Below are positions 50,568-58,692 of a stretch of DNA of 64,000 nucleotides, one piece after another (within the stretch, counting starts at the first letter, position 1; every line of letters begins with the position of its first letter). Under the pieces are notes generated by a model. It saw nothing but the letters and a program-made list of their open reading frames with translations. It did no database searches and was not told where the DNA came from. The translations under genes were made by a program, and so were the position numbers. Source of the stretch: an uncultured Verrucomicrobiota bacterium (GTDB lineage: Bacteria; Verrucomicrobiota; Kiritimatiellia; CAIVKH01); the NCBI GenBank assembly GCA_937996795.1, contig CALKUH010000040.1:66959-130958 (forward strand), written 5' to 3'.

Positions 50568-51752
50568 TCAGAACAGCACCCGTTCCGGCACGATGATGAC
50601 ATCCTCATCACGCAGGGGAACATCCTCTTCAAAGGAGCCCGTCTTGAGGATGCGCCCGACATCCACTTCAAGGCTCTGCTTGCGGCCATCCGTCGCCTTG
50701 CGCTGGATACGGACACGCGACGAATTTGCGAATTTTCCAAGCCCGCCATGCATCAACAGCGTGCGCGCCAGGGTCGCCTCGCCCTGTAGCGGCAGCGGGA
50801 TGATGCCGGGACTCGCCACCTCGCCGAGCAGGTAGATGCGCCCGCCGGATGACTGGGCAGCCGACGGGGCAAAAATAATATCGCCGGGCATGATCGCCAC
50901 ATTCATGCCCATGTCGGCGGACCCGAACAACCGCGACAAATCGACCGGAATTGCCTGATACTGCCCGCTGGCGCCTTCGGAACGCAGCACGCGCACGGCA
51001 TCCAGCCGGGCTTCGCGCGACACGCCGCCCGCAGCCGCCACAGCCCGAATCATGTCCATGCCCGCCTGATGTTGATAAAAGCCGGGGCGCCCAAATTCGC
51101 CCAGCGCGAGGAATTCCGAGTTCTTGTCGCCGGCCCCGAGCGCGGGCACAAACACCATGTCGCGCGGGCGGAGATACTGGTCATTGCTGAAATCAAGCGA
51201 TTCCACCATGGACCGCACATCAACCGTGATAATCTGGCGCTCCAATCCGCCCCCCGGACGCCACCGCAGGATACGAACATTACCGCCGTCAGCGCCGCCA
51301 GCCAACCCGCCCGCCAGCGCAATCGCCTCCATCAGCGTCAGGATCTGGTCACCTTTGAAATCCAAGGGACCCGGGCGATTCACTGCCCCAATCATCAGTA
51401 GGGATCCTTCGACAAACTCCTCCACATCCACTGTAACGGTGGCCTTTTTGAAATAGCCGCGCTCCAACACCCCTTTCAATTTGGCAGCTGCAGCCAAAGT
51501 GGACTCGCCGTCTACGGATACGCGCCCCATAAATCCGAAGTCTATCGTGCCATCACCAGCCACGGAATATGTCCGGGACAAGGCCTCGTCTTCTGCCACG
51601 GTAATGCGCAGCCGGTCACCCGCCATGATTGAGCGCGTCGTTTTATCCACAAGATCGGGCTCGGCGGCGGACACCTCCGATACGACACCGAACAGCAGTG
51701 CCAAAAAAAGCGTGGCACCGGCCAGAGCTGCCAGTCTAGAACGTATATTCAT
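50568..51752 (-). CDS. SLBB polysaccharide export protein (Wza-like)
   Basis: About 394 residues from the ATG at 51752, with a signal peptide (SRLAALAGATLFLALLFGVV, cleaved near AEP). No lipobox cysteine is seen, unlike E. coli Wza. A Poly_export segment (IMAGDRLRITVAEDEALSRTY) is followed by three SLBB-type modules (GAVNRPGPLDFKGDQ; GEFGRPGFYQHQAG; GEVASPGIIPLPLQ). It should form the periplasmic/outer-membrane channel working with the Wzc-like kinase just downstream. Further ATGs at 51776 and 51791 are possible starts. Confidence 0.9.
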   Translation of the reverse strand: MNIRSRLAALAGATLFLALLFGVVSEVSAAEPDLVDKTTRSIMAGDRLRITVAEDEALSRTYSVAGDGTIDFGFMGRVSVDGESTLAAAAKLKGVLERGYFKKATVTVDVEEFVEGSLLMIGAVNRPGPLDFKGDQILTLMEAIALAGGLAGGADGGNVRILRWRPGGGLERQIITVDVRSMVESLDFSNDQYLRPRDMVFVPALGAGDKNSEFLALGEFGRPGFYQHQAGMDMIRAVAAAGGVSREARLDAVRVLRSEGASGQYQAIPVDLSRLFGSADMGMNVAIMPGDIIFAPSAAQSSGGRIYLLGEVASPGIIPLPLQGEATLARTLLMHGGLGKFANSSRVRIQRKATDGRKQSLEVDVGRILKTGSFEEDVPLRDEDVIIVPERVLF

Positions 51753-53070
51753 ACGACCACGAAACCCGGTGTTCATCCAGAATTTCATCATTCAGGTTGG
51801 ATTCTTCATACGAGTAATCGTAGGCAAGGGTGCGCATCAACCTGCGAGAAAGCGCAGCCTCATGCTTAAGATTGAAATCGTAGGTGAGAATATTTTCTGT
51901 TTCGCCGTCCGGCGGCTTTGAGATTTCATACCCGGCGCCAAAACGAGCCGAGAGGTTAAAAATGAACAAGTCGCTTTTGTTGAGAGAATAATCAAAACGT
52001 GTGGTATCCGTTTCCGCCGTACTCCCCAAGGTCTCTCGGGGTTCGCGAGTAGCACTAAACTGCTGGCTCAAGGACCAGCTAATGTCGTGATCAATTCTTG
52101 CGCCGTACGTAAATCGAATGTCGTCATCTTCGGGATTGTCTTCGTATGAATAAAGGGCGTTCCACGCCAAGCGCAAACGACTGTTGAATTCAATGTCATC
52201 CCGCAGGGCGAAATCGTGAATTGGTTCCCACTCACCTTCTTTTTCGTCGGTATCTTCTTTTTCGACGCCAAGTGAATAGGTTAACTCGGGGCGCTTAATA
52301 ATCCGCACTCCCCAGTCGAGCGTTATTCGTTCAGTTTCCTTCCACTCGGGATCATCGTCTGGGATGTTCACCCGCTCCGTGCGCTTGCGTTCATAATCGT
52401 AAATCAAAGTCAGATTTTCCCGCACCTTCCAGCCCGCATCCCAGGAAACCGTCGTGAGGTCCTCATCCGTGCTCTTGAACTCTTCCTTCTCATAGCGCCG
52501 GCGCTCGAACATATACTCCGCACCTGCGCTAAAGGGGCCACCTTTCCACCCGGCGCCCACTTTGTAATCCGTCCGCTGTTGCGGATTGCGTGTTTTCGAG
52601 CTCTGCCCGGCGGGCAGCGCCACATCCGTGGCGGATTGAGACGTCTTCTCCCATCCGGCCGCGCCGTAAACGGTGAGGTAGCGGAGCTCCGTTTCCGATT
52701 CGAGCCGGACACGCCCGAACGGCGCTTCCGAGTTATCCAGATCATCACGGACAAAATGTTTTTCCACCGCCACGCCCGTATCCAGGCGCAACGTCGTGGA
52801 GGGCGACACGTCGGCGGCGGAAACGAGGTCCAGGGCAAGGATGAGGTAGTAGTCCTCCCGCTCTTCCGTGGCATCCGACTCCCGCTCCCGCTCCACATTC
52901 GTCGTATACACCGCCTCCAAGGTGCTGACCGCAGTGAAGTCGAAGGGGCCGACACGAAGAAATTGCGCCACCGCAGGCGCCGGGAACGCCACGCCCGACG
53001 ACAGGAATACCGCCAGCAGAAGGCGAACCCAGCGCGGGAGCGCAGCCCAATATGTGGTCAACCGGATCAA
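51736..53070 (-). CDS. Outer-membrane beta-barrel protein
   Basis: A 444-residue exported protein starting at TTG 53070, with a signal peptide (VRLLLAVFLSSGVAFPAPA then VAQFLR). The rest is built of short alternating strands rich in Tyr, Trp, Arg and acidic residues (for example ELRYLTVYGAAGWEKT, RFDYSLNKSDLFIFNLSARF) and ends in YEYTF, a C-terminal phenylalanine as used by the Bam machinery. Beta-barrels like this are often found next to Wza/Wzc genes and may be the outer-membrane pore for the glycan. GGAAGG lies upstream at a rather long spacing. It overlaps the Wza-like gene. Confidence 0.75.
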   Translation of the reverse strand: MIRLTTYWAALPRWVRLLLAVFLSSGVAFPAPAVAQFLRVGPFDFTAVSTLEAVYTTNVERERESDATEEREDYYLILALDLVSAADVSPSTTLRLDTGVAVEKHFVRDDLDNSEAPFGRVRLESETELRYLTVYGAAGWEKTSQSATDVALPAGQSSKTRNPQQRTDYKVGAGWKGGPFSAGAEYMFERRRYEKEEFKSTDEDLTTVSWDAGWKVRENLTLIYDYERKRTERVNIPDDDPEWKETERITLDWGVRIIKRPELTYSLGVEKEDTDEKEGEWEPIHDFALRDDIEFNSRLRLAWNALYSYEDNPEDDDIRFTYGARIDHDISWSLSQQFSATREPRETLGSTAETDTTRFDYSLNKSDLFIFNLSARFGAGYEISKPPDGETENILTYDFNLKHEAALSRRLMRTLAYDYSYEESNLNDEILDEHRVSWSYEYTF

Positions 53071-53162
53071 GAGATATAACGCCTTCCAATGTCACGAGGA
53101 CACGGGTGGGCAGGATGGAAACGGCTCATGCCGCGACCGAGCCGTCCGAACCAGCACATGAA

Positions 53163-53507
53163 TCAGCGGGCCTGCTTGATCGCCTTGTACTCTTCGACAG
53201 GCACGTTCTGGCCGCCCTTCCCGGCGAAATCGCCCGGCTCGCCCCACTGCACCACCCGGTCGTTCTCGAAAAACACCCAATAGTCCTTCGGGCGCACGGA
53301 AACGCCGGACAGGTATTCCCATACCTGCTGGGTCTGGCCGTCCTCGTAGACTTTTGCCGCACGGATGGTCGTGGGCGAGCCCAACTCGTCCTGCACCTCT
53401 TCCGGCGTCATGCCCAAACGGAGTTTTTTAATTTTGCCGGACGGAGTTCCACACCCCACCAGCGACAACGCGATCCCGGCAACGAGCAAAATGTATCCCA
53501 CCTTCAC
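53163..53507 (-). CDS. Small lipoprotein with a BamE/SmpA-like motif
   Basis: A 114-residue protein from a GTG at 53507, preceded by a strong AAAGGAG. The N-terminus VKVGYILLVAGIALSLVGCG is a signal peptide with lipobox LVGC. The mature part has LRLGMTPEEVQDELGSPTTI, a short pattern of the SmpA/OmlA (BamE) group, and YWVFFENDRVVQWGE, a beta-rich end. It probably sits in the outer membrane and may help the barrel protein encoded next. It is the first gene of the operon that runs to 43362. Confidence 0.72.
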   Translation of the reverse strand: MKVGYILLVAGIALSLVGCGTPSGKIKKLRLGMTPEEVQDELGSPTTIRAAKVYEDGQTQQVWEYLSGVSVRPKDYWVFFENDRVVQWGEPGDFAGKGGQNVPVEEYKAIKQAR

Positions 53508-53677
53508 GTCTCGGCTCCTTTCAGGCACCCTGACCATTGGCGGTAATGATTGGCAGAAGAGCGCAAACCGGGCAAGCGCAAATCCTGCAAGTAACACGCT
53601 TCTCACAAAGGAACTCGCTTAGAATAAACAGAATCCGGCCTTGCCCTGCCCGCCCGTTCGGGGTATCTAAATTCGCG

Positions 53678-54883
53678 GTGGGGTCTGTCTTGAAAAAACC
53701 AGTTCGAATCGTATTGCTGGCGCTGGCGGTCGCGGGCATAGCCTGTGCGACCTTCATCGGCTTGCGCACGAAACGCCTGTACCACATGGCCGTGGACTGG
53801 CGCGAATCGGTTCGCTACCTCATCGAAAATGGCGGGACCATCGGCGAGGTGCCCGCGTCGGATGCCTTTGAGGACAGCTACCTGGAAGCGGTCTTCGGGG
53901 CCGACCCCGAGCTGCTCAGCAAGTTGAGGGGCGTCATCTCCAAGGGCCTGGCCGAAGATCCCTCGTTGAGCCTGGGGGAAGTGGCCGCGATGATCGTCAC
54001 GTACCACAAAAACGGCGACAACCGGGTCGAGGATGTCGTGGCCCACGTCATCGGCGGATTCCCGCTCGGCCAGCGCAAGCCCGGATTCCACCGCGACGGC
54101 TTCTTTGCCGGCCAAATCGACCGGAACCTGTGGAACACGGGCAACAGCATGATCGCCTTCCTCGGGCGCGACATCGTGTTGTTTGCGGACGAAAGCGTCG
54201 CCAACGCGCAGCAGAACATGATGGAGGCGGTGCTCACGGGCGACATCCTGCCGCTGGTGTCGATGATCCAGAACCGCCCGATGTATTACACCGCGGTCTT
54301 CCCCGATCCGCGCCGCGTCGTGCCGCCCCAGCTCCGCCCGCACGTGCAGGCGTTTATCTTCAAGGGACATCTGGCTCCCTACGAGGGTTCGTATGACGTG
54401 ACGGTCCTCACGCCAAATGAAGCCTCCGCCAGCTACGCCCTCTCCATGATTTACGACATGAAGCTGGCCGCGCAGATTGCGCTGCAGGGCCGCTTCCACG
54501 GCGTGGTCCGGCAGGAAGCGTGGGGCCCGCACATCCCGGTCTGGTGGGCGCATGAAATGGTTCACAACATGCAGCGGATGTCGCTCGAAAAAGAGCAGAA
54601 CCTCGTCCGGCTGCGCCTCGACTTTGAACGCGTCATGGTCAACGCCACGCTCAAATCCCTCGAGCGCATGGGACGCGACCTCTGGCAGATGCGCGGCAGC
54701 CTCGACGAAAAACTCGACCCCCGTCTCGTGGATGCCCGCATGAAGTCGGCCAAGCCGCTCCACTACTGGACGGATGAGCATCGGTGGGGTCCCGATTGGC
54801 CCATTGCGGCGCCGTCCAACGTAACCGAGAACGCTGCCGACACGCCGACCGAGGCGCCCGCCGTTTCGCCGCCCGCGCCCTGA
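53678..54883 (+). CDS. Membrane-anchored protein of unknown function
   Basis: About 401 residues, with an N-terminal hydrophobic segment (VRIVLLALAVAGIACATFIG) that is a signal anchor or signal peptide, then a soluble domain. I do not recognise the family. Distinct segments are GGFPLGQRKPGFHRDGFFAG, GNSMIAFLGRDIVLFADES, PVWWAHEMVHNMQRMSLEKE and HYWTDEHRWGPDWP; the third carries H-E-x-x-H (HEMVH) as in zinc metallopeptidases, so it may be an exported peptidase. Start is GTG 53678 or TTG 53690; GGTGGGG a few bases before the latter favours it. Three plus-strand genes follow one another here. Confidence 0.62.
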   Translation: MGSVLKKPVRIVLLALAVAGIACATFIGLRTKRLYHMAVDWRESVRYLIENGGTIGEVPASDAFEDSYLEAVFGADPELLSKLRGVISKGLAEDPSLSLGEVAAMIVTYHKNGDNRVEDVVAHVIGGFPLGQRKPGFHRDGFFAGQIDRNLWNTGNSMIAFLGRDIVLFADESVANAQQNMMEAVLTGDILPLVSMIQNRPMYYTAVFPDPRRVVPPQLRPHVQAFIFKGHLAPYEGSYDVTVLTPNEASASYALSMIYDMKLAAQIALQGRFHGVVRQEAWGPHIPVWWAHEMVHNMQRMSLEKEQNLVRLRLDFERVMVNATLKSLERMGRDLWQMRGSLDEKLDPRLVDARMKSAKPLHYWTDEHRWGPDWPIAAPSNVTENAADTPTEAPAVSPPAP

Positions 54884-54976
54884 GTCCGATCCCGGCGCTC
54901 ACGCAGTTCTCATCATTCCCGACCGCTTTTCACGCGTTATACTGTATTGCCTAAGCCCCGGAACCTCGCTTAGTAT

Positions 54977-55016
54977 GCGGGCAGTTTTTGCAGGGCGCAT
55001 CCGGTATGCTGCCCGC
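54977..55016 (+). other. Inverted repeat in the leader of the propeller gene
   Basis: GCGGGCAG at 54977-54984 and CTGCCCGC at 55009-55016 are perfect 8-base inverted copies with a 24-base loop, ending 55 bases before the ATG at 55072. It may fold in the mRNA leader. No uridine run follows, so it is not a classic terminator. Confidence 0.3.
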
Positions 55017-55071
55017 TGGTGGGGACATGGGATTCATTTTTTGCAACATTTCAGCGCGTCTCCGGAAAAGG

Positions 55072-56397
55072 ATGACTGCCTGGACCAGGGGCGCATGCGT
55101 GCCACTCTGGTTGTTGCTCTCCGCCACATCGGCCACCGCACTCGAATTCAATTTGCGGCAACTCGCAGAAGATCAGCTTATTAACCGCGACGCCGTGGTC
55201 AGCGAAACCGGTGTCGCCGTCTGGACGCAGTTCAATACGAACGACCCAACCGCCGTCGGAGCGGACATCGTCATCCAGCGCGGCAGCGAGCGCTTCAATC
55301 TCACGGGCGAAGCGAAAGCGCTTTTCTACGGCAATGCCAAGCCTGTCGTGGAAAGCAACAGCATCGTCTGGATCGCGAACTATCGCGATTTTTCCGGCGG
55401 GCCCTCCTGGGTGCTGCGTGAAGTCCCCTCCCGCGACGAAGGTGCGGAGGAAATTCCCGCCCTGTACAAAGTGGACGTCAGCGAAGGCGGAGAGCAGCGC
55501 TTCGTAAACATTGCCGACACCACGGGCCGCGTTGAAGTCGTCACCAACGAGACGGGCATCGTCACCACGAACTATTACCCCGCGCCCGCGCCGCAAGACC
55601 AGTTGCGCCGAATGCCCACCGGCGATACGGAAATTAATTTCTGGCCCGGAACAGGCGAAGTCGTCCGCGTAACCATCGACACGCGCAACGACTTTTTCCC
55701 CAGCTTCTCCGGCCGCCTCATTTCCTGGCAGAAGGCCAAGGGCTTCCCCTTCGGCTGGGAAATCATGGTCTGGGATGATGGCGTCACCAAGCAGCTCACC
55801 ACCAATTTCTACTACGACATGGCGCCCAAGGTGCAGGGCCGACAAATGGTGTGGTACGGGTGGGACGGCTACGATTTCGAAATTTTCCTCTACGACGCCG
55901 AAGCGGAATCCATCACCCAAATCACCAGCAACCGGTACGACGACGTCTCCCCGGTCCTCTGGGGCGGTCAAATCGCGTGGGAGGGCTATCCGGCGGTGGA
56001 AGCGGATGTCTATCTGTATCGCGACGGGCAAATCGCGAAAATCAGCGACAACGTCGAGGATGACATCAATCCCCGCATCTGGAATGGCCAGGTCGTCTGG
56101 CAGTCATTCGACGGCGATGATTTTGAAATCTACCACTTCGACGGGACCAAAACCGTGAAGGTGACCGCCAACACGTACGACGACACTAACCCGGACATCC
56201 GCGACGGCCTGATCACGTGGATGGGTTACGAAGGCAACTGGGACGCCGAGATCTTCGCGTGGGATGGCACGGGCCAGCCCGTCCAACTCACCTCCAATGA
56301 GGAGGAAGATCGAGACCCTCGCACCGCGGGCGGACGCATTGTCTGGACGGTCGACCGCGAAGGCCGATCCCAAGTCTGGATCGCCGAACCGAAATGA
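55072..56397 (+). CDS. Exported TolB-like beta-propeller protein
   Basis: A 441-residue protein from the ATG at 55072, with GGAAAAGG before it. A signal peptide (VPLWLLLSATSATA) is followed by about five repeats of a strand motif such as WEIMVWDDGVTKQLTTN, FEIFLYDAEAESITQITSN, ADVYLYRDGQIAKISDN, FEIYHFDGTKTVKVTAN and AEIFAWDGTGQPVQLTSN at spacing of about 45 residues, each preceded by a Gly-Trp/Trp turn. This is a TolB/WD40-like propeller, probably binding protein or sugar in the periplasm or outside. Ends in ATGA overlap with the next gene. Confidence 0.75.
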   Translation: MTAWTRGACVPLWLLLSATSATALEFNLRQLAEDQLINRDAVVSETGVAVWTQFNTNDPTAVGADIVIQRGSERFNLTGEAKALFYGNAKPVVESNSIVWIANYRDFSGGPSWVLREVPSRDEGAEEIPALYKVDVSEGGEQRFVNIADTTGRVEVVTNETGIVTTNYYPAPAPQDQLRRMPTGDTEINFWPGTGEVVRVTIDTRNDFFPSFSGRLISWQKAKGFPFGWEIMVWDDGVTKQLTTNFYYDMAPKVQGRQMVWYGWDGYDFEIFLYDAEAESITQITSNRYDDVSPVLWGGQIAWEGYPAVEADVYLYRDGQIAKISDNVEDDINPRIWNGQVVWQSFDGDDFEIYHFDGTKTVKVTANTYDDTNPDIRDGLITWMGYEGNWDAEIFAWDGTGQPVQLTSNEEEDRDPRTAGGRIVWTVDREGRSQVWIAEPK

Positions 56398-57083
56398 ACG
56401 TAACCGCTCGAGCGGCGCGTCGTTTTTCGTGTGCCGCCATGCTGTTCGCCGTTTCGATGGCGCCGCCGCTCAGCGCAGCCGATACCCCCCAGGTCGTACA
56501 GCTCCATATTCCCGAGGGGCGCGTTCTCCTCCAGCCCGTCCTCTCCGACCGGCGCCTCGACGGCGAATTGGGCCGGCAACTCGCGCGCGTCGCCGAACGA
56601 ATCGCCATCCAGGAGCCCGGCGCCGGACCACTCACGACACTCCGCAAGGACAACGAGGGACGCTGGGTGGACACCGCGGGCGCCCCGTATCAGAAACCCC
56701 TGCCTCCGGGTCACGGCCTCGTCGTCACACGCACGGAGACCGGCGCCGCCTCGGTCACCTTCACCGGACTCCCCTCCCGCGTCGCGTGCGTGATTGCGGA
56801 GGGCCGCAACCTGATCGGCTCCTCCTCCACCCTTCCCGTCTCCTTGCAACAGGCGGTCACCTCCGCCACACCCGATGCCATTGCGGCGTCCTACGATGAA
56901 CAGAAAGCGGATTGCATCGACCTCCTGAACGACGACGGATCCTGGCAGCGGTTGATCCGGACACCCGACCAGGGCTGGCTGGACCTGCGCACCTTCACCC
57001 CCGCCGCCCAACTCCTCCAACCCGGACGTGCCTTCTACTACATCCGGCAACCCGGCCGGGGCCCGCTGGTCCTGGACTTCTGA
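56394..57083 (+). CDS. Exported protein of unknown function
   Basis: A 229-residue protein with an N-terminal signal peptide (CAAMLFAVSMAPPLSA) and a mature part with no recognised domain. Two segments have a similar pattern, GRWVDTAGAPYQKPLPPGHG and GWLDLRTFTPAAQLLQPGRA, each ending in a Pro-Gly turn followed by a short strand (LVVTR and FYYIRQPGRG), hinting at two related beta-domains. It is coupled by ATGA to the propeller gene, so the two may act together. The gene ends six bases before the convergent YifB gene. Confidence 0.55.
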   Translation: MNVTARAARRFSCAAMLFAVSMAPPLSAADTPQVVQLHIPEGRVLLQPVLSDRRLDGELGRQLARVAERIAIQEPGAGPLTTLRKDNEGRWVDTAGAPYQKPLPPGHGLVVTRTETGAASVTFTGLPSRVACVIAEGRNLIGSSSTLPVSLQQAVTSATPDAIAASYDEQKADCIDLLNDDGSWQRLIRTPDQGWLDLRTFTPAAQLLQPGRAFYYIRQPGRGPLVLDF

Positions 57084-57089
57084 CCGCCT

Positions 57090-58625
57090 CTACAACTGCC
57101 ACTGGCGGTCGAGCGCCCGGTACTGCAGCGCCTCGGAGATGTGCGCGGTCTGGATGTCCTCGGCCCCGGACAGGTCGGCGATCGTGCGCGCGACCTTCAG
57201 GATGCGGTCGTAGGCGCGGGCGCTGAAATTCAACTCGTGCAGCGCCATCTTCAACATGTCCTGCGCCTCCGTCCCGAGCTTCGCATACCGTTGCACTTCC
57301 TTCGCCCGCATCGCGGCATTGCAGTTCACGCGGGGATTCCCCCCGAAACGCGCCTGCTGCACCTGCCGCGCGCGGATGACCCGCTCGCGGATCAACGACG
57401 ACGACTCGCCCTTCGCCTCCGACGCGAGGTCGTGATACTTCACCGCCGGCACTTCCACATGGATGTCGATGCGATCCAGCAGCGGACCCGAAATCTTCGC
57501 GCGATACCGCTGGATCTGGATCGGCGAGCAGCGGCATTCGCGCTTTGAGTCGCCATAGTACCCGCACGGGCATGGATTCATCGCCGCCACCAGCATGAAG
57601 CGGCACGGGAACGTCAGGCTCGCCGCCGCGCGCGCAATCGTCACCTGCCCGTCCTCCAGCGGCTGCCGCATCACCTCCAACACATTGCGGTGGAACTCCG
57701 GCAGCTCGTCGAGAAACAACACGCCGTGATGCGCCAGGCTGACCTCGCCCGGCATCGGATGCGTGCCTCCGCCCAGCAGGCCCGCGTCTGAAATCGTGTG
57801 ATGCGGTGAGCGGAACGGACGCCGCGCCACCAGCGCCTGATGCGGCGGAAGCAAGCCCGCGATGCTGTGAATCTTTGTCGTTTCCAGCGCCTCGTCCAGG
57901 CCGAGCGGCGGCAGGATGCTCGGCACGCGCTTCGCCAGCATCGACTTGCCGGTGCCCGGCGGGCCGATCAACAGCAAATTATGCCCGCCCGCAATCGCGA
58001 CCTCCACCGCGCGCTTCGCAAACTCCTGCCCCTTGACGTCGGCGTAGTCCTCCTCGTAGGCGCAGTGCTCCGAAAACTCGCGCGTCACGTCAACCCGGAC
58101 CGGGGGCACCTCGACCTTCCCCGCCACAAAATCCGCCGCCTCGCGCAGCGACCGCACCGGATGCACCGCGAGCCCCTCCACCACCGCGGCCTCCTCCACG
58201 TTCTCCTGCGGCACAAGAATCGCCGCCCGCCCCTCCTTGCGCGCCATCAGCGCCATCGGCAGGACACCGCGCACACGCCGCACCTCGCCGCTCAACGCCA
58301 GCTCGCCAACGACCACGAATTTTTCCAGCGGCGCGGCCGGAATCGCATCCGTCGCCGCCAGCATGCCCAGTGCAATCGGCAGGTCGAAACTGGGGCCCTC
58401 TTTTTTTACGTCCGCCGGAGCGAGATTAACCGTCGTGCGCCCCAGCGGCGGGGCAAAACCGGAATTGATCAGCGCGGTCCAGACGCGGTCCGTGCTCTCC
58501 TTCACCGCGGCATCCGGCAGGCCGACGACAATCACCTTGGGCTCGCCGCGCCCCGCGTTGACTTCAATTTCAACGGGAAACGCATCCACGCCATAGACCG
58601 CGCCGGAATTTACTTTCGCGAGCAA
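57090..58625 (-). CDS. YifB/ComM family magnesium chelatase-like AAA ATPase
   Basis: A 511-residue protein, the usual length for YifB/ComM. Start is the TTG at 58625, chosen because GGGAGG lies six bases before it and the protein then begins LAKVNSGAVYGVDAFPVEIE as in the family. The N-terminal lon-protease-like domain, Walker A GPPGTGKSMLAKR near residue 220, Walker B GVLFLDELPEF, FRSPHHTISDAGLLGGG, and the C-terminal CPCGYYGDSKRECRCS zinc-like cluster are all present. ComM relatives act as branch-migration helicases in natural transformation. Housekeeping-type gene. Confidence 0.92.
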   Translation of the reverse strand: MLAKVNSGAVYGVDAFPVEIEVNAGRGEPKVIVVGLPDAAVKESTDRVWTALINSGFAPPLGRTTVNLAPADVKKEGPSFDLPIALGMLAATDAIPAAPLEKFVVVGELALSGEVRRVRGVLPMALMARKEGRAAILVPQENVEEAAVVEGLAVHPVRSLREAADFVAGKVEVPPVRVDVTREFSEHCAYEEDYADVKGQEFAKRAVEVAIAGGHNLLLIGPPGTGKSMLAKRVPSILPPLGLDEALETTKIHSIAGLLPPHQALVARRPFRSPHHTISDAGLLGGGTHPMPGEVSLAHHGVLFLDELPEFHRNVLEVMRQPLEDGQVTIARAAASLTFPCRFMLVAAMNPCPCGYYGDSKRECRCSPIQIQRYRAKISGPLLDRIDIHVEVPAVKYHDLASEAKGESSSLIRERVIRARQVQQARFGGNPRVNCNAAMRAKEVQRYAKLGTEAQDMLKMALHELNFSARAYDRILKVARTIADLSGAEDIQTAHISEALQYRALDRQWQL

Positions 58626-58692
58626 ACAAAGCCTCCCGTGATGGCCTCGATGATACCGGAACATCAGCCCGCGCCACAAGACGGCGCCGCGC

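Noticed and set aside
53539..53550. GGCGGTAATGAT, resembling the E. coli ops element GGCGGTAG
   Set aside because: Only the first seven bases match; it is on the plus strand, ahead of a gene not related to polysaccharide export, and it is upstream of the minus-strand operon in the wrong orientation.
54938..54943. TATACT as a -10 promoter element for the propeller gene
   Set aside because: No -35 hexamer resembling TTGACA stands about 17 bases upstream, so the match alone is not enough.
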